Position numbers and translations under genes: made by a program. A model generated the notes under the pieces. It saw only the letters and a program-made list of their open reading frames with translations, was not told the DNA's origin and searched no databases. From Lysinibacillus sp. B2A1 (GTDB lineage: Bacteria; Bacillota; Bacilli; Bacillales_A; Planococcaceae), in NCBI GenBank assembly GCA_002973635.1, contig CP027224.1, positions 816,501 to 880,500 of the forward strand: a stretch of 64,000 nt of DNA, written 5' to 3'. The stretch's first letter is position 1; each line of letters starts with the position of its first letter. Of the stretch, positions 57,038 to 64,000 are shown one piece after another.

Positions 57038-57063
57038 TAAAAATACGTTTGAGATGTCGATAT
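57038..57063 (+). promoter_or_regulatory. Sigma-D promoter of the flagellin glycosylation operon
   Basis: TAAA (57038-57041), 14-bp spacer, GTCGATAT (57056-57063): seven of eight -10 bases match GCCGATAT. The SD of the first Maf gene starts only a few bases after the predicted transcription start. Confidence 0.65.
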
Positions 57064-57084
57064 ACATAAAGGGGAGTGATTTAA

Positions 57085-58812
57085 ATGGAAGCTGAATATA
57101 TAGTCGAGTACATAGAAGGAAAACAAAATATCCCTACATTAAAAATCAATAATCTTTTTATACATAGTAAATATAGGCCGATTGAAGAGGCTAAAAACAT
57201 AGCAACATCTAATTTCGAAAAACATTTTACATTTGTTGTCTTTGGATATGGATTAGGTTATATAGTTGATGAATTGTTAAAGCTTGTTACAAAGGAGTCA
57301 ATTATAGTAATAGATCCTTTAATTGAAAATGGACAACTTAAAATAGCAGAGAGACATTTGCAACATAAGCAAGTTCATTATTGGGGTAAAGAAAAAAATT
57401 ACACATTATTGTATTTAATAGACAAAGTCTCTCTAGGGATTAAAACAATGGTCAAAATGATTACAGCACCACATTATAATAAACTATTCGTTGCGTCCTA
57501 TAAGGAAATTTTAAACGATGTTCGAAATTATATAGTAAGAACGCGAGTAAACATAAATACAGTAAGTTTTTTTGCAGAACAGTGGCAAAAAAATCTATCT
57601 ATGAATTTATTAAATATTCTTGGTGATCCTACTCTTGCAAGTTTAGAGAAAATGTATGATTGTCCAGTTGTTATTGCATCTGGTGGGCCATCTTTGAACA
57701 AGCAACTAGCACTTTTGAAAACAATGAAAAACAAGGTTATTATTATTGCGGCAGGAACGACAATTAACTCTCTTTTGAAATTTGGTATTAAGCCACACTA
57801 TGTTGTTTCTATTGATGGTTCAGAAATTAACTATAACAGTTTTAAAAATCTTAATTTAGGAAATGTAACACTGCTGTATTCACCATTTAACCATTGGGCG
57901 ATTCGTCCATTATTTAGAAAAGGATACTGTTTTACATCAACAATATATAATTCTATAGCCAATTATATTTATAAAACATTAGGCAAAGATATGCCTCAAA
58001 TTGTTGGTGGTGGAACAGTAGCACACTTTGCCTTTAGCATTGCGCAAATTATCACATCTGGACCGATTGCATTCATCGGACAGGATTTGGCTTTTACTGG
58101 TGAGGTAACACACGCTGATTCTAACCAAGGGAAAAGAACTTTAGAAGAAGTGAAGGAAGATAATGTAAGACTTTTTGAAATTGAAGGTTACTTTGGAGAA
58201 AAAGTAATTACAGATGGTCCATTTTTAAGTATGAAGCAAACATTTGAAGAAATGGCTAGATTTTTCGCAAATGGTATTGAATTTTATAACTGTACAGAAG
58301 GAGGGGCAAAAATAAATGGGTTTGAACAACTATCATTCCCAAAGTTTATGGACCGTTTTGCGATAAAAGATATAAATATGGTTACAACTCCAGAATTAGA
58401 AACTGTAGATTTCCAATTAATCATCAATCAATTGCAAAGAGAGCTAGATTTATCAGATACATTATTGGATACTTCAAAAAGAGGCTTAGAAATATTAAAG
58501 TCTAATAAATCTACCACTTATTTCTCAAAAGGCATACTAGAGAAATTAGATAAAATCGACTCAGAAATTATGGAATTAGTAGAAGAAGTTCAAATGGATT
58601 TTTTATTACAACCGCTCCTGTTGAAATTAGATGGTGTATTTTTAGAGAAGAAGAATGAAACACCAGAAGAAGCATATAATAGATCTTTTAATCAGAGTAA
58701 GTTTTTTTATAATGAGATATTGAAAATTATTGATAAATCAATTGAAAATATTGAAGAAACTCTAGAAATATTAACTAATAAGGAGAGATTAGATGGATAC
58801 TATCGCAAATGA
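57085..58812 (+). CDS. Motility-associated Maf glycosyltransferase (first copy)
   Basis: 575 residues. N-terminal Maf region (~30-170), central DUF115/MAF_flag10 domain (~190-370) with PVVIASGGPSLNKQL, VIIIAAGTTINSLLKFGIKPHYVVSIDGSE, GGGTVAHFAFSIA and FIGQDLAFTGEVTHA, and a helical C-terminus (~420-575). Maf proteins transfer nonulosonic acids (pseudaminic or legionaminic type) to Ser/Thr of flagellin. GGGGAG before the ATG. Its end overlaps the next small gene by 20 bp. Confidence 0.92.
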   Translation: MEAEYIVEYIEGKQNIPTLKINNLFIHSKYRPIEEAKNIATSNFEKHFTFVVFGYGLGYIVDELLKLVTKESIIVIDPLIENGQLKIAERHLQHKQVHYWGKEKNYTLLYLIDKVSLGIKTMVKMITAPHYNKLFVASYKEILNDVRNYIVRTRVNINTVSFFAEQWQKNLSMNLLNILGDPTLASLEKMYDCPVVIASGGPSLNKQLALLKTMKNKVIIIAAGTTINSLLKFGIKPHYVVSIDGSEINYNSFKNLNLGNVTLLYSPFNHWAIRPLFRKGYCFTSTIYNSIANYIYKTLGKDMPQIVGGGTVAHFAFSIAQIITSGPIAFIGQDLAFTGEVTHADSNQGKRTLEEVKEDNVRLFEIEGYFGEKVITDGPFLSMKQTFEEMARFFANGIEFYNCTEGGAKINGFEQLSFPKFMDRFAIKDINMVTTPELETVDFQLIINQLQRELDLSDTLLDTSKRGLEILKSNKSTTYFSKGILEKLDKIDSEIMELVEEVQMDFLLQPLLLKLDGVFLEKKNETPEEAYNRSFNQSKFFYNEILKIIDKSIENIEETLEILTNKERLDGYYRK

Positions 58813-59134
58813 AGTAGTCGTAAGTTTTAATGAATATATAGGGAAAGTTCCAAATGGGTGTGTTTATATTGAGGAACAACTTCGCAAAGATAATATTAAA
58901 TTAGGTTTAGATTCGATTAGAGATTTTAGTGAAGGTATGATTTGGTTGGTAGATGCAGCCGAATTATTAAAGCAAAATAACATAAATATTGAATTTAATA
59001 TTAATGATATTAGTAGCTTTTTAAAAGAAATTAATGAAGCATTAATGAATGAAGATATGTATTTAGTAGCAGATTTATTTATTTATGAAATTAAACCATA
59101 TTTCGAAAATTTAGTACCTATCAATGCAAAGTAA
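58793..59134 (+). CDS. Small acidic protein of unknown function in the glycosylation operon
   Basis: 113 residues, acidic and mainly helical (MDTIANEVVVSFNEYIGKVP; ending FENLVPINAK). It starts 20 bp inside the maf1 3' end with AAGGAG at 7 bp, so it is translated from the same message. I recognise no family. An accessory or chaperone role for the Maf enzyme or for flagellin is inferred only from position. Confidence 0.75.
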   Translation: MDTIANEVVVSFNEYIGKVPNGCVYIEEQLRKDNIKLGLDSIRDFSEGMIWLVDAAELLKQNNINIEFNINDISSFLKEINEALMNEDMYLVADLFIYEIKPYFENLVPINAK

Positions 59135-59234
59135 AAGAATGAAAAATCAAGGACTAATTGAATTTTTAAAGTTTAATTATGAATCAGAATAAACTTTACT
59201 TCAATTAACATTATTTATAAAGGAATTGACACAC

Positions 59235-59972
59235 ATGTTTGAAAAAAATAGAGATATTTTAATGTGTAATGAAAATCATTATGTCACAGATTTGAAAAAT
59301 ACTTGTGAATACCCAAAATTTATTTCAAAAAAATACTCTCGAGAAACATTCCAATTAATTAATGGGGAATTATACCACTCTAAAGTTGAGATAGATCGAA
59401 AAGTTGATATTTCAACGCTGAAAAAAGAAGTTATTTTTGTTTTTGGTATAAATGCAGTTGAAGAAATTAAAAGGATTCTACAAAATAAGCATAGGGAATC
59501 TATCATTATTATTATCGAACCTAACCCAAGCTTTTTTAATTATGCTTTACAGCAAAAAGATTTAACAGAAATTTTTATGGAACCGAATGTATTGTTGTTT
59601 GTGGATAGTGTAATAGGAAATTTAAACATATTTTTACAAAAAATATTCTACAATTTCAATTTTCTGAAGTACTTGAAAAACACTAATGTTTATGTAACCC
59701 ACTATTATCGTGAGAAGGGAATTCAAAAGGTTAAGGAAATGTTAGTGGAGATAAGGCAAATTATTTCATCATTGCTTTTTAGTCTTGGTAATGATTTAGA
59801 AGATAATTTAATCGGTTTAGAAAGAAATGTGAATAATATTGAAAATATTATACGCTCAAAAAATATTTTAACACTCAAAGGAATGTTTAATGATATACCA
59901 GCAGTAGTCGTTGCAGCGGGTCCGTCTCTTAATAAAAATATTGAAGACCTAAAAAAAATAAACATAGGATGA
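59235..59972 (+). CDS. Maf glycosyltransferase (second copy), N-terminal part before frame break
   Basis: 245 residues: Maf N-terminal region and the first strand of the DUF115 domain (IPAVVVAAGPSLNKNIEDL), after which the frame ends at TGA 59970-59972. The missing continuation is exactly what the next frame encodes. The break lies at an A8 run (59951-59958). The ATG at 59235 has AAAGGA 10-11 bp upstream. One more A, or a -1 ribosomal slip, restores a single ~595-residue Maf similar in length to the first copy. Confidence 0.8.
   Translation: MFEKNRDILMCNENHYVTDLKNTCEYPKFISKKYSRETFQLINGELYHSKVEIDRKVDISTLKKEVIFVFGINAVEEIKRILQNKHRESIIIIIEPNPSFFNYALQQKDLTEIFMEPNVLLFVDSVIGNLNIFLQKIFYNFNFLKYLKNTNVYVTHYYREKGIQKVKEMLVEIRQIISSLLFSLGNDLEDNLIGLERNVNNIENIIRSKNILTLKGMFNDIPAVVVAAGPSLNKNIEDLKKINIG
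59951..59958 (+). other. A8 slippery run at the maf2 frame break
   Basis: In-frame codons are CTA-AAA-AAA-ATA. The A-AAA-AAA heptamer fits the -1 slippery rule, and slipping gives L-K-K-N-K-H-R-M-I-V-I-A-V-D-T, matching the paralogue's K-V-I-I-I-A-A-G-T. The two frames also overlap as ATGA (59969-59972). Confidence 0.7.
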
Positions 59973-61021
59973 TTGTGATTGCAGTGGACACGATTGCTCA
60001 TAAATTAATTTCTGAAGGGATTGAACCAACATTCATTTGTTCGATTGAACGAGTTCATGAAGTGTTTGAATATTTTTATGCAGATGTTGAGATACCAGAA
60101 AAATCTATTATTGTTGGCCCACCTGTATTGGATAATCGAGTATTTGAAATTTCTAATGAAATTATAATTCCCTTTAGGGAGGGGATATCTGAAACAAGTT
60201 GGCTTCAAAAACTATTAGGGCTCTCAAGTGAAACAGCTATTCCGATGGGGTATTCCTGTGCAAATGTAGCATTTAGTCTCGGTCATTACTTAGGATGTAA
60301 TCCTATAATACTAGTTGGACAAGATTTAGCATATGGAAATAGTGAAGAGGAAACGCACGCTTATGGTACAAAATATGATGTGTTAGATGAAGAAATAAAT
60401 AAGACAGATGATATTGAATTTACTACTGGTTATTATGGGAAAACTGTGAAAACCACCAAAATATGGCTTCAATTTAAGCATTGGCTAGAAAATGAAATTA
60501 ATAACCTACCAATAACAGTAATAAATGCTACGGAAGGTGGAGCAAAAATTAATTTTGCTAAACAGCTTACCTTAAGTGACGCTGTTGATACATACTGCCA
60601 AATAGATATTCCTGATGTTAATAGGGAAATACAAAAAGTTCCAAGATATACAATTGATAAGGAATATTATCTAGCAAATTTAGCAGGTGAAATCAATTTG
60701 TATGAAGAAATAAAAAATAAAAGTGGCAAGTATCGAAAAATTTTGAGTTCAATAACAATAGGGAATAATATCAATAGTTTATTGAAGTTAAGTGAAGATT
60801 TTCAATTATTTATTGAAGGAATAATTAAACAACCATTGTTATTGCATAATTTACAAAGTGTCGTTATGCAATATTATTGGGCCTATAATGGGCGATTGCA
60901 AATAATGGATCAAGAATATATTAAGCAAGAGATAATTGAACAACAGAAGTTACTAGGAACGATTGTTGAAGTAATTGAACGAATTTTAACTATTTTAAAA
61001 GCTCAATTAAAACATAAATAA
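59969..61021 (+). CDS. Maf glycosyltransferase (second copy), C-terminal part
   Basis: 350 residues that begin inside the DUF115 core (MIVIAVDTIAHKLISEGIEPTFICSIER), with GYSCANVAFSLG, LVGQDLAYG, ATEGGAKI and a helical C-terminus. It lacks the N-terminal Maf region, which is the preceding frame. It could be made by frameshift, by coupled reinitiation at the ATGA, or not at all if the gene is broken or off-phase. Otherwise it resembles the C-terminal two-thirds of the first Maf copy. Confidence 0.8.
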   Translation: MIVIAVDTIAHKLISEGIEPTFICSIERVHEVFEYFYADVEIPEKSIIVGPPVLDNRVFEISNEIIIPFREGISETSWLQKLLGLSSETAIPMGYSCANVAFSLGHYLGCNPIILVGQDLAYGNSEEETHAYGTKYDVLDEEINKTDDIEFTTGYYGKTVKTTKIWLQFKHWLENEINNLPITVINATEGGAKINFAKQLTLSDAVDTYCQIDIPDVNREIQKVPRYTIDKEYYLANLAGEINLYEEIKNKSGKYRKILSSITIGNNINSLLKLSEDFQLFIEGIIKQPLLLHNLQSVVMQYYWAYNGRLQIMDQEYIKQEIIEQQKLLGTIVEVIERILTILKAQLKHK

Positions 61022-61034
61022 GAAGGTGAGAATC

Positions 61035-62030
61035 ATGAAAATTTTAGTAACAGGGGCTGATGGGTTCATCGGCTCACATATAACAGAGCAATTAATACGT
61101 GATGGTTATGATGTTCGAGCATTTACTTATTACAATTCATTTAATTCTTATGGCTGGTTAGACCATTCTCCAGAAGATGTTATATCGCAAGTAGAAATAT
61201 TTACAGGGGATATCCGTGATCCATTTGGGGTTAAGGAAGCAATGAAAGGCTGCACACATGTCTTAAACTTAGCAGCACTAATTGCGATTCCTTACTCTTA
61301 CCATTCGCCAGCCACATATATAGAAACGAATATTAGTGGTACGTTAAATGTTGTACAAGCAGCTCGTGAATTAGATATTGAAAAGGTTGTACATACTTCA
61401 ACGAGCGAAGTATACGGAACAGCTCTATACGTACCAATAGATGAAGATCATCCACTACAAGGTCAATCTCCATACTCAGCTTCGAAAATTGGTGCCGATC
61501 AATTAGCATTATCTTTCTATCGTTCATTTGATACACCGATATCGATTATCCGTCCTTTTAATACATATGGACCACGTCAGTCAGCTCGTGCAGTTATTCC
61601 GACAATTATTAGTCAGCTTGCAAGTGGTAAAAAAGCTCTTAAAATTGGTGCCATTAGCCCTACTCGTGATTTCAACTATGTAAAGGATACGGTTCAAGGA
61701 TTTATCAAAATAATGAAATCTGAAAAATCTATTGGAGAAGTAATTAATATAGGCTCTAATTATGAGATATCAATAGGCGAGACGGCAGAAATGATTGCTG
61801 ATATTATGGGAGTGGATATAACTATTGAAACAGACGAGCGGCGCCTACGTCCAGAAAAAAGTGAAGTAGAGCGTCTATGGGCTGAAAATAAAAAAGCAAA
61901 AGAACTCCTAGATTGGGTACCTAAATATGGTAGTAAAGAAGGCTTCCACCGTGGGTTAGAGGAAACAATTGAGTGGTTTACAAACCCAAAAAATTTAGCT
62001 CAATATAAAACAAATATTTATAATATTTAA
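61035..62030 (+). CDS. legB: NAD-dependent 4,6-dehydratase of the LegB type
   Basis: 331 residues, extended SDR fold: MKILVTGADGFIGSHI (GxxGxxG), TSTSEVYG, catalytic YxxxK in YSASKIGADQ, and IRPFNTYGPRQSARAVIPTII. The sequence resembles the LegB group that dehydrates (GDP- or UDP-)GlcNAc to start legionaminic acid synthesis. ATG 61035 has AAGGTGAG 5 bp upstream and lies 13 bp after maf2. Alternatives are other sugar-nucleotide 4,6-dehydratases; the neighbouring LegC-like gene favours LegB. Confidence 0.8.
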   Translation: MKILVTGADGFIGSHITEQLIRDGYDVRAFTYYNSFNSYGWLDHSPEDVISQVEIFTGDIRDPFGVKEAMKGCTHVLNLAALIAIPYSYHSPATYIETNISGTLNVVQAARELDIEKVVHTSTSEVYGTALYVPIDEDHPLQGQSPYSASKIGADQLALSFYRSFDTPISIIRPFNTYGPRQSARAVIPTIISQLASGKKALKIGAISPTRDFNYVKDTVQGFIKIMKSEKSIGEVINIGSNYEISIGETAEMIADIMGVDITIETDERRLRPEKSEVERLWAENKKAKELLDWVPKYGSKEGFHRGLEETIEWFTNPKNLAQYKTNIYNI

Positions 62031-62059
62031 TTCATAGAAAAAAAGAGGACTAATAAACA

Positions 62060-63166
62060 ATGAAGTTTTGTAAAAAATGTGTAATGCCTAACACTAGACC
62101 AGGTATCTACTTTGACGAAGAGGGAATTTGTCAAGCTTGTAGAGCTGAGGAGAAGAAAGATAAAACAGATTGGGACGCTAGACATAGAGAATTAGAAGCA
62201 TTATGTGATAAATACCGCCGTAAAAATGAAGGGGATTATGATTGTATTATCGCTGTAAGTGGTGGTAAAGATAGTCACTTCCAAGTGTACTATTTTAAAG
62301 AAGTTATGAATATGAATCCGCTATTAGTATCTGTGGAAGATAATTTTACCATGACGGAAGCTGGAAAACATAATTTAAAAAACATCTCTGAAAGATTTGG
62401 ATGCCATTTAATTTCTTTGAAACCAAATCTTAAGGCTCAAAAGGCTGTAATGCGTAAAACTTTTGAAAATGAAGGAAAACCAACTTGGTATATTGACCGT
62501 TTAATCTATACATATCCATTACATATTGCAGCTAAATTTAATATACCACTCATTATTTATGGGGAGAACATTAGTTATGAATACGGTGGTAAAGAACGTG
62601 TAGAAACGTACTCAGCAAAAAATCAGATTAACAACGGTGTAGCTTCGGATATTCCATTTGAACAATTGGTAGATGATGAAATTTCAATTAATGACTTAAC
62701 TTTCTGTCAGGCACCTGAGCAAGAAGTCTTAAATAAAATAGAACCAATATATTTAAGTTATTTCGTACGTTGGAATAGCTATGCTAATTACATTTTTGCA
62801 AAGAAAAATGGCTTTAAAGATTTATCGCATGAGTGGCAACGCGAGCATACATTTGAAAATTTTGATCAAGTTGACTCAATGGCTTATCTAGTACATCCTT
62901 GGTTAAAATACCCTAAATTCGGTCATGCAAGTGCTACTGATTATGCATCAAAGTTTATCAGATATGGACTTATTACACGGGAAGAAGGTATCGAATTAGT
63001 AAAGAAATATGACCATAAAATTGACCAAAAGGCTGTCCTCGATTTTGTGGATTTCTTAGGCTATACATTAACAGATTTTTATAGTATTGTGGATAAGTTT
63101 TATAATCATGAAATTTTCGAAATTAATCAATTTGGAGAATGGTCTTTAAAACATCTAATACAATAA
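62060..63166 (+). CDS. N-acetyl sugar amidotransferase (PseA/WbuX family)
   Basis: 368 residues. N-terminal CxxC pairs (CKKC and CQAC) for zinc, PP-loop SGGKDSHF for ATP, then a conserved tail with SHEWQREHTFENFDQVD and HPWLKYPKFGHASATDYAS. The family turns an N-acetyl group on a sugar into acetamidino; in Campylobacter PseA does this on nonulosonic acids of flagellin. Its place between legB and legC suggests that an acetamidino-nonulosonate decorates this flagellin. Confidence 0.85.
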   Translation: MKFCKKCVMPNTRPGIYFDEEGICQACRAEEKKDKTDWDARHRELEALCDKYRRKNEGDYDCIIAVSGGKDSHFQVYYFKEVMNMNPLLVSVEDNFTMTEAGKHNLKNISERFGCHLISLKPNLKAQKAVMRKTFENEGKPTWYIDRLIYTYPLHIAAKFNIPLIIYGENISYEYGGKERVETYSAKNQINNGVASDIPFEQLVDDEISINDLTFCQAPEQEVLNKIEPIYLSYFVRWNSYANYIFAKKNGFKDLSHEWQREHTFENFDQVDSMAYLVHPWLKYPKFGHASATDYASKFIRYGLITREEGIELVKKYDHKIDQKAVLDFVDFLGYTLTDFYSIVDKFYNHEIFEINQFGEWSLKHLIQ

Positions 63167-63197
63167 CTACTATGTAAAGGGAAGAATTGAGTAGACT

Positions 63198-64000
63198 ATG
63201 AATAAACAATGGGTGCATTTTGCAGAAAATGTGAAGGGCATGTATGGTAAGAATTTTGTCCCTTTACACGAACCAACATTTGATGAAAAAGAAGTTGAAT
63301 ATGTAACAGACTGTGTGAAAACAGGGTGGGTTTCTTCAGTAGGTGCCTATGTATCTCGTTTTGAAGAAGATATAGCCAAATTTGTTGGGGTGAAACGTGG
63401 TGTTGCTGTAGTAAACGGTACAGCAGCACTACATATTGCACTTAAAGTAGCGGGAGTAGAGGAAAATGACGAAGTGCTTATGCCTGCTCTTACTTTTATT
63501 GCTACAGCAAATGCAGTGACTTATCTTCGAGCTATCCCTCATTTTGTTGATGTAGAATTAGATACATTAGGTATTGATCCTGGAAAGTTACGTCAATATC
63601 TAACGAATATTGGAAAAATAAAAGATGGTGAGTTTTATAATAAGCAAACAAATCGTCGCATTAAGGCGTTAGTGCCTATGCATACATTTGGACATGCTGT
63701 TAGATTAGAAGAGCTTCAACAGGTTTGCGAGGACTTTAAACTTTTACTTATAGAGGACTCAGCCGAATCTTTAGGTACGTATTATAAAGGCAAGCATACG
63801 GGGAGCTTTGGGAAAGTGAGCGCACTAAGCTTTAATGGTAATAAAATTATTACCACTGGTGGCGGAGGTATAATTCTAACGGATCATGATGCACTTGCTG
63901 ATTATGCAAGGCACTTAACAACAACAGCAAAAGTGTTGCATAAGTGGGAATATGAGCATGACGAAATTGGCTTTAACTACCGTATGCCAAATATCAATGC
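63198..64000 (+). CDS. legC: LegC-like DegT/DnrJ/EryC1/StrS aminotransferase (3' end outside window)
   Basis: The frame is open to the last base; 267 residues are visible. MNKQWVHFAENVKGMYG, then PLHEPTFDEKEVEYV, GTAALHIALKV, EVLMPALTFIATANAV, IEDSAESLGTYY and the PLP-lysine region SFNGNKIITTGGGG. It would add the C4 amino group after LegB. GGGAAG lies rather far (about 13 bp) from the ATG at 63198. Assignment to LegC over other sugar aminotransferases rests on the legB neighbour. Confidence 0.82.
   Translation, partial: MNKQWVHFAENVKGMYGKNFVPLHEPTFDEKEVEYVTDCVKTGWVSSVGAYVSRFEEDIAKFVGVKRGVAVVNGTAALHIALKVAGVEENDEVLMPALTFIATANAVTYLRAIPHFVDVELDTLGIDPGKLRQYLTNIGKIKDGEFYNKQTNRRIKALVPMHTFGHAVRLEELQQVCEDFKLLLIEDSAESLGTYYKGKHTGSFGKVSALSFNGNKIITTGGGGIILTDHDALADYARHLTTTAKVLHKWEYEHDEIGFNYRMPNIN

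Overview
The window is AT-rich, Gram-positive (Bacillales) chromosome. It is most likely Lysinibacillus or a close relative. The reasons are a large S-layer protein gene at the left edge, a long run of genes for SLH-anchored surface proteins, an accessory SecA2/SlaP pair, and a tagO to hag segment in the same order as Bacillus subtilis. The genus call is from recognition; no search was run.

Layout. (1) 1-28,073: a surface-protein island. It holds the truncated S-layer gene and nine more SLH-domain proteins: SLH plus unknown domain, SLH only, SLH-CAP, NlpC/P60-SLH, two tandem SLH-SH3-amidases, a GATase-like-SLH protein, SLH-glucosaminidase and NAGPA-SLH. Also here are a 1318-residue secreted helical-repeat protein, an orphan YknW/YknX-like pair and a Wzy-like polymerase. 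(2) 28,371-32,148: csaB, a GT4 glycosyltransferase and a MurJ-type flippase, overlapping start to stop. With the polymerase they probably make and pyruvylate the wall polysaccharide that SLH domains bind. (3) 32,418-40,338: a TetR regulator, an S41 protease, a BrnQ transporter, a LysM-NlpC/P60 hydrolase, and the secA2-slaP operon that in B. anthracis exports S-layer proteins. (4) 40,563-49,903: tagO, an LCP ligase, yvyE, degS-degU, a lipoprotein, a DegV protein, comFA and comFC. (5) 50,178-56,579: yvyF, flgM, flgN, flgK, flgL, yviE, fliW, csrA and hag, with sigma-D-like promoters and a CsrA-type hairpin in the hag leader. (6) 57,085-64,000: a flagellin glycosylation cluster. It has two Maf glycosyltransferases (the second split at an A8 run), a small unknown gene, a LegB-like dehydratase, an N-acetyl sugar amidotransferase and the start of a LegC-like aminotransferase.

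The least explained material lies between genes. Three copies of a long self-complementary element keep conserved sequence blocks while a 9-bp stem differs between copies and stays paired. Two copies of a second structured element lie just upstream of genes. Ten 21-bp phased units lie between tagO and the LCP gene. Together the genes describe one cell-surface programme: wall-polymer synthesis, S-layer export and anchoring, wall remodelling, and flagellar assembly with flagellin decoration.
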